The notes beneath the pieces were generated by a model that had not been told where the DNA came from, did not search any database, and saw only the letters and a list, made by a program, of their open reading frames with translations. Source: Granulosicoccaceae bacterium (GTDB taxonomy: Bacteria; Pseudomonadota; Gammaproteobacteria; Granulosicoccales; Granulosicoccaceae). Taken from it: a stretch of DNA of 64,000 bases. The stretch lies in contig JAHDCO010000004.1 of the NCBI GenBank assembly GCA_020629835.1, positions 99,186 to 163,185 on the forward strand. Direction: 5' to 3'. Shown in pieces: positions 50,689 to 59,519 of this stretch; position 1 is the first letter of the stretch, and each line of letters opens with the position of its first letter. The translations under genes and the position numbers were made by a program.

Positions 50689-52236
50689 TTAGTACCAGGC
50701 GTCAGGAGTTTCCGCTTTTCGTTCTGACACAAAGTGAGCAACATCTTCTGCACGGGAGCTGTCGATGTCGGGCTGCACATACTGGTCGAGAAGTGTTTTA
50801 TATACCGTATTGGCGCGATGAGCGGTGCTCGGGCTTCCGTTGTCTTTCCAGGTTTCAAATGGACCTGTATCTGGCAGGATGGACTCGTAATTTGCGGTTG
50901 CAAAGTGTCTAAGCGTGTGTGCAGTAGATAAAAAATTATCACCTGGGCGAGTTTCTAAATAAGACTCTTTAGATAACGTCTCTTCATCTACCGTCATACC
51001 GCTTAGCATCCGTAGTAACGCACCACAGTTGTCCACATCCATAATAAATTTCTCGTATGACATGGTAAGGCCTCCTTCTAACCAACCCGCTGCGTGCCAT
51101 ACCTGATGACTGCCTGAAATGATGGTAGCCCACATTGCGTTCGTGCTATCCATCATGGCCTGCCCGTCGGGCGAATTAGCCGATGTTAGTTGCCCGCCAC
51201 CTGAACGAACTGGCACCCCTAATCGACGCCCCAGTTGCGACAGTGCCATAGATACAAGATTGGCTTCGGGTGTACCAAATGTGAGTGAGCCCGAACGTAA
51301 ATTCATTGTCGAATGAAAGGACCCCAACACAACGGGGCATCCCGGACGAACCAGCTGCGCGAGTGCTATCCCGGCCATGCCTTCTGCCAGTGTTTGCGCA
51401 CTCATAGCGGCCGTAGATGTAGGGCCCATTGCGCCGCCGAAAATGGCTGGTGAAACACAAACGCATTGATTTGCCTCGGCGTACAGGCGAAGCGACGCTG
51501 ACATTTCACCATCCAGGATAAACGGTGAATTGATATTAATATTGGCCTGCATAACCGGATGTGTCTGCATGTACTGATAGTCGTACACCAGTGCCGCCAT
51601 ATCGATTGAATCCCGGGCACGCGGAGCGCTGGTTACACTGCCCATGAATGGCTTTGTCGATAAGGTTAAATGAGCTGCCACCATATCCAAATGGCGTTTA
51701 TTCACGGGTACATCTGTGGGTTCACAAATAGTTCCACCCGAGTGATGCAGCGATGGCGCCAAATAACTCAGCTTTACAAAATTCTTAAAATCTTCAAGCG
51801 TTGCGTAACGTCTACCCCGATCCAGGTCAGACACGAATGGTGAACCATACCCAGGCATCAGAACAACGTGATTTCCACCCAATGTCACTGTGTGAGACGG
51901 GTTACGGCTGTACAACTTGAACTGCTTCGGAGCGGTTGCGCAGAGGTGTTTGGCCAAGCCAGGCTCAAACAGAACGCGATCCTCTTGTACTTTGGCCCCG
52001 GCATTTGCAAATAACTCAAGGGCGATCGGATCGTTTTTTATTGTTATACCGACGTTTTCCAGTAACCAATCTGTGTGATTTTCTATTTCACACAGAGCTG
52101 GTTCATCTAATAGTTCATAGGCAGGAATGCGTCTGCATTGAATGGTCGTGATTGCTTGTTCAGATGAAAAGCGCTTAGTGCGCCTCCTGCCACGACTGGA
52201 ATGAGCTGTTCGCGGTGTCCGATTTAACGTGTTCAT
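50689..52236 (-). CDS. MttB-like (trimethylamine methyltransferase family) protein without pyrrolysine
   Basis: A 515-residue TIM-barrel protein of the MttB superfamily. The frame has no amber codon, so there is no pyrrolysine; it belongs with the larger non-Pyl group that includes the glycine-betaine methyltransferase MtgB. Family features include YELLDEPALCEIENH near the N-terminus, PGYGSPFVSDLDRGRRY and GSFHSTMNLRSGSLTFGTPE. These enzymes pass a methyl group to a corrinoid protein, but no corrinoid protein gene is in the window. It is the fourth gene of the leftward unit, 45 bases after the CMD-like gene. Confidence 0.88.
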   Translation of the reverse strand: MNTLNRTPRTAHSSRGRRRTKRFSSEQAITTIQCRRIPAYELLDEPALCEIENHTDWLLENVGITIKNDPIALELFANAGAKVQEDRVLFEPGLAKHLCATAPKQFKLYSRNPSHTVTLGGNHVVLMPGYGSPFVSDLDRGRRYATLEDFKNFVKLSYLAPSLHHSGGTICEPTDVPVNKRHLDMVAAHLTLSTKPFMGSVTSAPRARDSIDMAALVYDYQYMQTHPVMQANININSPFILDGEMSASLRLYAEANQCVCVSPAIFGGAMGPTSTAAMSAQTLAEGMAGIALAQLVRPGCPVVLGSFHSTMNLRSGSLTFGTPEANLVSMALSQLGRRLGVPVRSGGGQLTSANSPDGQAMMDSTNAMWATIISGSHQVWHAAGWLEGGLTMSYEKFIMDVDNCGALLRMLSGMTVDEETLSKESYLETRPGDNFLSTAHTLRHFATANYESILPDTGPFETWKDNGSPSTAHRANTVYKTLLDQYVQPDIDSSRAEDVAHFVSERKAETPDAWY

Positions 52237-52281
52237 TTGTCATTAACCTATTCAATTATGCAAATGAGCCAGAAGTTGATG

Positions 52282-52683
52282 TTAAGAAAGCAACCCCTCG
52301 GCTTCCAATACCTTTCGTGCTACACGAAAACACTCCAACGCTAAGGGTACACCGCAGTAAATACCTATCACATGAATAATCGCACGAATCTCTTCCTTAG
52401 TAACGCCATTATTGATAGCACCCCGACAGTGCGTTTCCCATTCGTGTAACCGCCCGAGAGCTCCGAGCATGGCAAGGTTCATCATCGAACGCGTCTTGGC
52501 TTCGATAACATCGTCACCCCAACCGAAACCCCAGCACCAGGCGGTCATCGCTTCCTGAAACGGCCGAGTAAAATCATCTGCTGCGGCGAGGTTGTTTTCA
52601 ACGTATTCAGCGCCCAGCGTGTTCTTACGTTGTTCCAGCCCTTTTTTAAAAAGGTCTTCGTTAAAGAGATCGGTGTCGGTCAT
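52282..52683 (-). CDS. Carboxymuconolactone decarboxylase family protein
   Basis: A 133-residue all-helical protein of the PcaC-like CMD family: SMMNLAMLGALGRLHEWETH and GVTKEEIRAIIHVIGIYCGVP, in usual order. The CxxC of AhpD-type members is absent, so a peroxidase role is unlikely; the decarboxylase or isomerase type fits better, though the reaction here is unknown. It overlaps the Rieske gene by 4 bases (ATGA). Confidence 0.88.
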   Translation of the reverse strand: MTDTDLFNEDLFKKGLEQRKNTLGAEYVENNLAAADDFTRPFQEAMTAWCWGFGWGDDVIEAKTRSMMNLAMLGALGRLHEWETHCRGAINNGVTKEEIRAIIHVIGIYCGVPLALECFRVARKVLEAEGLLS

Positions 52684-53795
52684 GATTGTCTCGGTTGCTC
52701 AATAGAAACGGATTCTCGCATCCATTGCTGCAGGGCCTTAATTGAATGTTCGGATTGCACACCACTGTTCGGGTCCACCACCAACGGGCCCGGAACGTAG
52801 CCGCGGCTGTTCAGCCCTCGTTGTACTGACTCCACGATATGAATGTCTTCTTCAACGGTGGTGTTTCGATCCTGTTGTGCTAAATCGCGCAAGATAGCCT
52901 CATCCGTATCTGATGAGCCGAACCAGCCTCGGTGCACCATCACGGTTTCATGATCGATAGGTCGCCAGTGATAGGTATTCAATACATTGCCTGGATACAC
53001 CTGAAACGACATCATCGGCCACAGAAACCAAGAGGAATAATGCCCGGCAAACTCATTAGCGTTTACATCAATCGGATACGACATCTTGTCTAAATTCTGG
53101 CATTCGGTTGTGTGCCTTAAGCAGTAGCCTTGCGGCTGAATATCATAGGTTTTCGCTTTGACGATGCCGCTTGAAAACGTGGGGTGATTCAACTGGCAGT
53201 GGTAACACTCTGAATAATTCTCAACAGATACTTTCCAGTTGCAGCGTTCAACTACGGACACCCATTCAACCGCATAAAGATCCTGAAGTTGTGGTACGAA
53301 CGCTGAGAGTTCCTGCTCAACATCTGGAAACCATTCATTCATGGGTTTTGCCAATGGATCTAAGTTAGCGAATATAAAGCCGCAGAAAATCTCGATGCGA
53401 ACTTCACTCAAACAAATTTCGGATTTATCGAAGCCTGGTACTGATTTTATGTTGGGACCGGCACGAAGCTCACCGGTAAGTTCATAAGACCACGCGTGAT
53501 ACGGACAAACCACAAGTGTGGTGTTCCCTTCTCCTGCTAACAGCTGATGCGCGCGATGTTGACAGACGTTGTAATACGCTTTGGTTTGCCCTTCGTTGGT
53601 TTGGATGCAGAACAGTGACTCACCCGCTATTTCAAAGCAGAAGTAGTCCCCTGGATGTTTCAGCTGTGATTGATGGCCGGCATACTGCCACGTGTTGGCC
53701 ATTACGCCGTATTGTTCGGCACGAAACACCGACGGATCGGTGTAGTACTTTGCCTCTAATGACCGCACCGGTTTTTCTGAGGTAGTCATCGTCAC
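52680..53795 (-). CDS. Rieske non-haem iron oxygenase, alpha subunit (N-demethylase/betaine monooxygenase type)
   Basis: A 371-residue oxygenase. The Rieske centre ligands are C78-x-H80 and C97-x-x-H100, and the mononuclear iron ligands H199 and H204 lie in NYSECYHCQLNHP, with an acidic ligand near 320 (HIVESVQRG). Its length and motifs match the GbcA, CntA/YeaW and stachydrine demethylase group, which remove a methyl group from quaternary amines with release of formaldehyde or break carnitine. No reductase subunit gene is present. It overlaps both neighbours by 4 bases. Confidence 0.92.
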   Translation of the reverse strand: MTMTTSEKPVRSLEAKYYTDPSVFRAEQYGVMANTWQYAGHQSQLKHPGDYFCFEIAGESLFCIQTNEGQTKAYYNVCQHRAHQLLAGEGNTTLVVCPYHAWSYELTGELRAGPNIKSVPGFDKSEICLSEVRIEIFCGFIFANLDPLAKPMNEWFPDVEQELSAFVPQLQDLYAVEWVSVVERCNWKVSVENYSECYHCQLNHPTFSSGIVKAKTYDIQPQGYCLRHTTECQNLDKMSYPIDVNANEFAGHYSSWFLWPMMSFQVYPGNVLNTYHWRPIDHETVMVHRGWFGSSDTDEAILRDLAQQDRNTTVEEDIHIVESVQRGLNSRGYVPGPLVVDPNSGVQSEHSIKALQQWMRESVSIEQPRQS

Positions 53796-54706
53796 GTATC
53801 CTCTACATAAAGTTCTAACTCGTGGCGCCGGTCGTGGAAGCGGCGCACACGTTCAACAATATTCGGTTTTCCAACGCCCACGACAAACGATAACAAGGTT
53901 TCCAGTACGGCAATGGTAGACACTGACGATGGAAAGAATTGTGGAGTGTCCACCGCCACAATAAACGAATGATCGGCTGACGTAACTATTGGGGACGCCG
54001 GGCTATCCGACAGCGCTATAACTCGAACCCCCTGCTCCTGTGCAATCGCAACGGCTTCAACCACTTCGGTGCGATAGGGTTTGCAGGTCATCGCAATGAG
54101 TACATCGCGTTCGTCCGCCCAGGCTAAGTCATCAATGGCGGTGCTGCCCGGTTTAGGGATCGCGGACATCTGTGGCATACCCGTGCTTGCCAGGTAGGTA
54201 AAGTTTTGCGCGTTGGAATGATTGACGCCCACTCCTAAGGTGTAAGTGTGTCGAGACGCAGTGATCGCTTTGGCCGCTGCCTGGAAATCCTGGCTATCGA
54301 TGCCTGCGAAGGTGTCCTCAATGTTCCCGATGGCCGAACTCACCATATCGCGGTAGTGTTCTCCAAGTCGCCCGCGTTGCCCCAGATTTTGTAGCCACTC
54401 CGCGCGGTCTGGGAATTGATTGATGCCTCGTCTCACCTCTTCTCTAAACGGTTCACGAAAGTCTTCATAGCCGTCAAAGCCGATTGACTGTGCCATACGA
54501 ACTACCGTGTTCGGTTTAACCTCAGCCGAATGAGCGATTTCGCGCACGGATGACACGCTGACGTCATAGGGGTTTTCGAGTACATAGGCAGCCACCTTTT
54601 TGACTTCGGGTGTTAAGTCATCAATGCCTTCGGACAGGGCCGCCAACACTTGAAGGCTACTGGCTGATTTTGATGATGGTACAGATACTCGATTCATAGT
54701 TGACAA
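53792..54706 (-). CDS. MurR/RpiR family transcriptional regulator
   Basis: A 304-residue regulator: an N-terminal HTH_6 domain (about 15-95, VREIAHSAEVKPNTVVRMAQSIGF) and a C-terminal SIS domain (about 135-270) that in this family binds a phosphosugar or other small effector. It begins the leftward unit and lies 91 bases from the divergent flavoprotein gene, so it probably controls both arms, and itself. Candidate operator repeats lie in the gap. Confidence 0.92.
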   Translation of the reverse strand: MSTMNRVSVPSSKSASSLQVLAALSEGIDDLTPEVKKVAAYVLENPYDVSVSSVREIAHSAEVKPNTVVRMAQSIGFDGYEDFREPFREEVRRGINQFPDRAEWLQNLGQRGRLGEHYRDMVSSAIGNIEDTFAGIDSQDFQAAAKAITASRHTYTLGVGVNHSNAQNFTYLASTGMPQMSAIPKPGSTAIDDLAWADERDVLIAMTCKPYRTEVVEAVAIAQEQGVRVIALSDSPASPIVTSADHSFIVAVDTPQFFPSSVSTIAVLETLLSFVVGVGKPNIVERVRRFHDRRHELELYVEDT

Positions 54707-54712
54707 GGGTAC

Positions 54713-54741
54713 AACTGTTTGACTAGGATCGCAAACTGTTT
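54713..54741. promoter_or_regulatory. Direct repeat AACTGTTT, candidate RpiR operator
   Basis: Two identical 8-mers AACTGTTT (54713-54720 and 54734-54741) are spaced 21 bases start to start, two helical turns, in the 91-base divergent spacer. A TTGACA -35-like element lies just upstream at 54700-54705. The repeats would place bound regulator on one face of the DNA. Confidence 0.45.
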
Positions 54742-54797
54742 AATCCCTGCCAAAGGACGCGCCGCATGGACGTCGCTGTATCTAGTCGAGCTTACTC

Positions 54798-57248
54798 ATG
54801 AAACCAGCCACAGTACCTACTCAAGCTAAGGTCGTTATCATCGGCGGTGGTGTTATGGGTTGTGGTTTGGCCTATCACCTGGCTCACGAGGGCTGCACGG
54901 ATGTGGTGTTGTTGGAAAAGGCGGAATTAACCTCCGGTTCCACCTGGCACGCCGCTGGGCAAATTACGCATTCAACGTCGAGTTTTGGCTTAGGTAAATG
55001 CGTTGATTACAACATAGGGTTGTACTCAGGAGCGCTTGAGAAAGAAACAGGTCAAAGCGTTACCTGGCACGGCTGCGGCTCGTTCCGTTTGGCGTACGAA
55101 GAAGATGAGATGGATTGGTTACGCCACACGCTTAGCGTGGGTCGATCCCTGGGCTTCAACATTGAGTTAGTGGATCGAGACTTTATCCAGTCATTGCATC
55201 CGTTTTACAACTTAGACGGTGTTCTGGGAGCGCTGTACACCCCAGATGACGGGCACGTTGACCCGTCGGGCGTCACTCAAGCAATGGCTGCTGGCGCGCG
55301 TCAGTTAGGAGTGAAAGTCATCCGTCGTTGTCGTGCGACCAACATCGTCCAGCAACCTAATCAGGAATGGTTGGTATCGACAGAGCTTGGCGACATACGG
55401 TGCGAACATGTGGTTAATGCGGGTGGTACTTACGCCCGACAGATGGGTGAATGGTCGGGCTTACAATTACCCATGACGTCCATGACACACCATTATTTTG
55501 TCACAGACACGGTGCCGGAATTTGAAGCGTTAGACGTCGAATTACCGGTTATGCGTGACGATCGAAAAGTGTCTGGTTACATCCGTATGGAGCAAAAGTC
55601 AGGACTGATCGGTATCTACGAAAAAGAAAACCCGAATACGGTTTGGGAAGATCACTGCCCGTGGGAAGCTGAGAATGAATTGTTCGCGCCCGATTATGAT
55701 CGGGTCATGCCCTGGCTTGAGCAGGCGTTGGAGCGTATGCCCGTACTCGCTGAGCTCGGTATCAAACGTGATGTTCATGGGGCCATATCACACCCGCCGG
55801 ATGGTAATCCATTGATCGGCCCAGCACCGGGTGTGCGAAATTACTGGTGCTGCTGCGGCACGCAGATTGGTATTGGCTGGGGGCCTGGCCTTACGCGTGA
55901 ATTAGCGCGTTGGATGGTGCACGGCGCGGCTGATATTTCAATGCGTGAGTATGATCCCAGGCGTTTTGGTGGCTACGCGGATAAAAACTGGCAAGTTATA
56001 AAGGCCAAAGAAGACTACTGCCTGCGGCACGAGATTCCATTCCCGCATTTTAACCGCCTTGCGGGGCGACCCGTTAAACCCTCAGGACTGTACGACACAC
56101 TAAAGCAACACGGTGCGGTGTTTGAAGAAGTCTACGGACATGAGCGCGCACGATGGTTCGCTACCGATGGTGTTGAGCAACGCGACTACTATTCCTTCAA
56201 GCGTAACGAAGTACATGATGTGGTTGCTAAAGAAGTCGCAACAGTCAGAGAACGTGTTGGCGTTATGGATATCTCGGCGTTTTCAAAAATTCGTGTATCG
56301 GGTTCAGGTGCCGAATCGCAGCTCGAGCGCCTGGTAGCTAATCGCCTACCAAGCAAGGTAGGCGGGATTGCGCTAACCCACTTCTTAAATGAGCGTGGGC
56401 GAATTGAGCTGGAATGTACCGTGGTTCGCCTGACCGAAGACAGCTATTACCTCGTTTGTGCAGCCTTCTTTGAGCAGCGATTACTAGATCATTTACACCG
56501 ATACATCACTGCCGATGATGGGCTAGTTATCGATAACCTTTCGAGTGCATGGGGTGCGCTGGCGATAAACGGCCCGCAATCTCGTGCGGTTTTGGCTGCC
56601 TGTACTAATGCCTCTTTAACTAATACAGACTTTCGGTGGTTATCGGCTCAGCAGATCGATGTAGCTGGGAAACCCTGCTGGGCTTTGCGACTGAGTTACG
56701 CCGGTGAATTGGGGTGGGAGCTGCACACCGAAAAGGAGCACATGACAACCGTATACGAAGCCTTGTGGGCTGCTGGTCAGTCACACGGTATTGGCAACTA
56801 TGGATCGTTTGCCATGAACAGCATGCGCCTGGAAAAAATGTTCAAAGGTGCTGGAGAGCTGACTAATGAGGTTACATTGCCTGAAGCGGATGTTACGCGC
56901 TTTGTTAAGTTAGATAAAGACTATGTGGGTAAAGAGGCAACGGTGAAAAGTCTCAATGAACCATTGCCATGGGTATGTGCTTACTTAAGCATTGATGAGG
57001 ACGGCATCCACGACGGCCACGGTGGGGAAGCTGTACTCAAGTCAGGTCAGGTTGTCGGTTCAACCGCATCGGTGGCTTATGGGCACAGCGTTCGTCAGTT
57101 GCTGGCTTTTGCCTACCTGAAACCCGAGGCGGCTACGGCTGATTCAGAGTTAGAGGTGGTAATCGCGGGAGTACCAAGACGCGCACGCGTGCTGGTGGAA
57201 CCAGCGTACGATGCTGCAAATAAACTACCGCGAAGCAACGAAGACTAA
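54798..57248 (+). CDS. Dimethylglycine/sarcosine dehydrogenase-like flavoprotein
   Basis: An 816-residue two-part enzyme. The N-terminal FAD domain (about 10-430) has VIIGGGVMGCGLAYHLA and the STWHAAGQ segment that carries the His of covalent FAD in this family. The C-terminal half (about 440-810) is a GcvT-like folate domain, which takes up the one-carbon unit as methylene-tetrahydrofolate. It should oxidatively N-demethylate a tertiary or secondary amine following the Rieske step. It heads the rightward unit under a divergent promoter. Confidence 0.92.
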   Translation: MKPATVPTQAKVVIIGGGVMGCGLAYHLAHEGCTDVVLLEKAELTSGSTWHAAGQITHSTSSFGLGKCVDYNIGLYSGALEKETGQSVTWHGCGSFRLAYEEDEMDWLRHTLSVGRSLGFNIELVDRDFIQSLHPFYNLDGVLGALYTPDDGHVDPSGVTQAMAAGARQLGVKVIRRCRATNIVQQPNQEWLVSTELGDIRCEHVVNAGGTYARQMGEWSGLQLPMTSMTHHYFVTDTVPEFEALDVELPVMRDDRKVSGYIRMEQKSGLIGIYEKENPNTVWEDHCPWEAENELFAPDYDRVMPWLEQALERMPVLAELGIKRDVHGAISHPPDGNPLIGPAPGVRNYWCCCGTQIGIGWGPGLTRELARWMVHGAADISMREYDPRRFGGYADKNWQVIKAKEDYCLRHEIPFPHFNRLAGRPVKPSGLYDTLKQHGAVFEEVYGHERARWFATDGVEQRDYYSFKRNEVHDVVAKEVATVRERVGVMDISAFSKIRVSGSGAESQLERLVANRLPSKVGGIALTHFLNERGRIELECTVVRLTEDSYYLVCAAFFEQRLLDHLHRYITADDGLVIDNLSSAWGALAINGPQSRAVLAACTNASLTNTDFRWLSAQQIDVAGKPCWALRLSYAGELGWELHTEKEHMTTVYEALWAAGQSHGIGNYGSFAMNSMRLEKMFKGAGELTNEVTLPEADVTRFVKLDKDYVGKEATVKSLNEPLPWVCAYLSIDEDGIHDGHGGEAVLKSGQVVGSTASVAYGHSVRQLLAFAYLKPEAATADSELEVVIAGVPRRARVLVEPAYDAANKLPRSNED

Positions 57249-57252
57249 AGCA

Positions 57253-58350
57253 ATGACAAACATCCCCAAAACGATGAACGCCGTCGTGCTCACCGGCCAT
57301 GGCGGTATGGACAAACTGGAATACAGAACCGACGTGGCAACGCCTACTCCAGGTCCACTCGAAGTTTTAATCAAAGTTGGCGCTTGTGGTATGAACAACA
57401 CCGATGTGAATACCCGCGCAGGCTGGTATTCCAAAGCGGTAACTGGCGCTACCACCACCGATGGGCACGCTAGAGTGAATGATGAAGACCCGAGTTGGGG
57501 TGGTGCGTCAATCACGTTTCCAAGAATTCAAGGTGCTGATGTTTGCGGTACGGTGGTTGATGTTGGAGCTGATGTTGATGCGTCGCTTATCGGTAAGCGT
57601 GTCATGACCGATTGTTGGCTTCGCGATTGGGATCACCCTCTGGATAAAACTCGAACCGGTTACTTCGGCTCAGAGTGTGATGGTGGTTACGCCCAGTACA
57701 CAACGATCGATCATCGTAATGTCGCGGCGATCAACTCCAGTTGGAGCGATACCGAGTTAGCCACATTATCGTGTTCGTATACCACCGCCGAAGGTATGTT
57801 ATCCAGAGCTGACGTACGCGACGGCGAATGGGTATTGATTACGGGTGCGTCAGGTGGTGTGGGTTCGGCCTTGGTTCAACTGGCAAAACGCCGCGGCGCG
57901 CGAGTTGTTGCCTTAGCTTCCGAAGACAAGCACGACACGGTGCGAACTTTAGGTGCCGATGTGTTACTTCCCCGCTCTCCGGAACAACTGGCCGTGGCAC
58001 TGCAGAACACCATTGGGCAGGACACAGTAGACGTGGTAGCCGATGTGGTTGGTGGGGATTATTTCGCTGACATCATCGATGTGCTTGCACGCGGTGGACG
58101 GTACACCTGCTCTGGGGCAATTGCCGGGCCTATGGTTCAGCTGGATTTACGCACGCTGTACTTAAGAGACTTAACCTTCCATGGCTCAACCGTCGTACTG
58201 CCAAATATATTCAGAGATCTTGTGCGATATATCGAAGCGGATGAAATTAAACCCGTGCTGGCTGCAACCTACCCGTTATCTGAGTTCCATGCTGCACAAA
58301 CCGCTTTCGTCCAGAAACAACACACCGGCAATATTGTCGTCGTGCCCTAA
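57253..58350 (+). CDS. MDR family oxidoreductase (quinone oxidoreductase/alcohol dehydrogenase type)
   Basis: A 365-residue medium-chain dehydrogenase from ATG 57253, 5 bases after the upstream stop; a frame from 57211 overlaps the flavoprotein and is rejected. GroES-like N-terminal domain (MNAVVLTGHGGMDKLEY) and a Rossmann domain with VLITGASGGVGSALVQLAK (about 190-210). A Cys/Asn-rich loop (GACGMNNTDVN) is at the place of the zinc ligand region. The redox substrate is unknown. Confidence 0.88.
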   Translation: MTNIPKTMNAVVLTGHGGMDKLEYRTDVATPTPGPLEVLIKVGACGMNNTDVNTRAGWYSKAVTGATTTDGHARVNDEDPSWGGASITFPRIQGADVCGTVVDVGADVDASLIGKRVMTDCWLRDWDHPLDKTRTGYFGSECDGGYAQYTTIDHRNVAAINSSWSDTELATLSCSYTTAEGMLSRADVRDGEWVLITGASGGVGSALVQLAKRRGARVVALASEDKHDTVRTLGADVLLPRSPEQLAVALQNTIGQDTVDVVADVVGGDYFADIIDVLARGGRYTCSGAIAGPMVQLDLRTLYLRDLTFHGSTVVLPNIFRDLVRYIEADEIKPVLAATYPLSEFHAAQTAFVQKQHTGNIVVVP

Positions 58351-58364
58351 CCTGAGAACGCCTT

Positions 58365-59477
58365 ATGAAGCTCTGCAAAATCAGTGTCTTTCATAAACAG
58401 TTGCCGCTGAAAGACCCGTACTGGTTATCCGGTGGGCGTCTGAAGTTTGAAACCCTGGACGCAACGTTTGTAAAGCTGGAAACCGATGCCGGGTTAGTCG
58501 GCTGGGGTGAAGGCACGCCGTGGGGGCATACGTACGTGCCCGCTCACGGGCCAGGCATACGGGCAGGCCTGGAAACACTAGCTGCCGCATTACTCGGTTT
58601 GGACCCGCGGCAATTAGAAACGGTAGAGCGCGCCATGGATAAGACGCTGCCGGGCCACCTATACGTTAAGCAACCGGTGGATATGGCGTGTTGGGATATT
58701 CTTGGCCAAGCAACCGATTTATCGATCAGTGATCTTCTCGGGGGCCGACGTTCCACGGGAACGCCTGCGGCATCTTCTGTCTCTTCAGGTAAACCGGACT
58801 ACATGATGGGCATCATAGAGTCCTACCGTGAGCGTGGTTACGTTGCACATTCAGCTAAAGTTGGTGGCAGCGATACATCCGCTGACATTGAACGCATCCG
58901 CCACATCGAAACAAACCGTAAGCCTGGTGAAATCATTCTCTATGATGTGAACCGTGCCTGGACACGGCGAGAGGCCAGTTTAGTGATGAACGCAGTGGCT
59001 GATTTGGGTGTGACATTCGAACAACCAGGAGAAACCCTGGACGATATTGCGCAAATACGAAGTGTTACGACCTCGCCAATTAGCGTGGATGAAAGCTTAG
59101 TGACTTTACAAGATGCTACGCGGATTGCCCGGGATGGGCTTGCCGATGTATTTGGCATTAAGCTAAATCGCGTGGGAGGTCTCACTAAAGCAAGACGCAT
59201 GCGCGATGTGGCGATAGCCCATGGCATTCAAATGTTCATCATGGCAACCGGTGGCTCTGTCATGGCTGATATTGAAGCGGCCCATCTCGCGCAATCTATT
59301 CCCGATGAATTTATTCAGGCGTGTTGGTCTTGCCAGGATATGCTGAGTGTCGACATTGCACCCGGTCGCGGCGCACGATGTGAAGCGGGTTTTATAACCG
59401 TTGATGATTCGCCAGGACTTGGTGTTGCACCTGATGAATCTTTGTTAGGCGATCCCATCGCCGTGTATGCCGTCTGA
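58365..59477 (+). CDS. Enolase-superfamily enzyme (mandelate racemase/MLE type), copy 1
   Basis: A 370-residue enzyme. The N-terminal cap (about 1-125) and TIM barrel carry the metal ligands Asp in ILYDVNRAW, Glu in FEQPGE and Asp/Glu in SVDES; general bases are the Lys of HSAKVGG (about 165) and of FGIKLNRVGG (about 267). Metal-dependent proton abstraction next to a carboxylate is expected, giving racemisation or dehydration. HpbD-like betaine epimerases belong to the same superfamily, but the subgroup cannot be fixed by eye. It begins 14 bases after the MDR gene. Confidence 0.88.
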   Translation: MKLCKISVFHKQLPLKDPYWLSGGRLKFETLDATFVKLETDAGLVGWGEGTPWGHTYVPAHGPGIRAGLETLAAALLGLDPRQLETVERAMDKTLPGHLYVKQPVDMACWDILGQATDLSISDLLGGRRSTGTPAASSVSSGKPDYMMGIIESYRERGYVAHSAKVGGSDTSADIERIRHIETNRKPGEIILYDVNRAWTRREASLVMNAVADLGVTFEQPGETLDDIAQIRSVTTSPISVDESLVTLQDATRIARDGLADVFGIKLNRVGGLTKARRMRDVAIAHGIQMFIMATGGSVMADIEAAHLAQSIPDEFIQACWSCQDMLSVDIAPGRGARCEAGFITVDDSPGLGVAPDESLLGDPIAVYAV

Positions 59478-59519
59478 ACAACGCATTTATACGTTGTTTA
59501 CTGAACTGTTATTAGCATT

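Noticed and set aside
50689..52236. Pyrrolysine-containing MttB
   Set aside because: The frame has no internal amber codon, and no pyl genes are in the window.
57211..57252. Overlapping start for the MDR gene
   Set aside because: It would overlap the flavoprotein gene by 38 bases; ATG 57253 fits the family start better.
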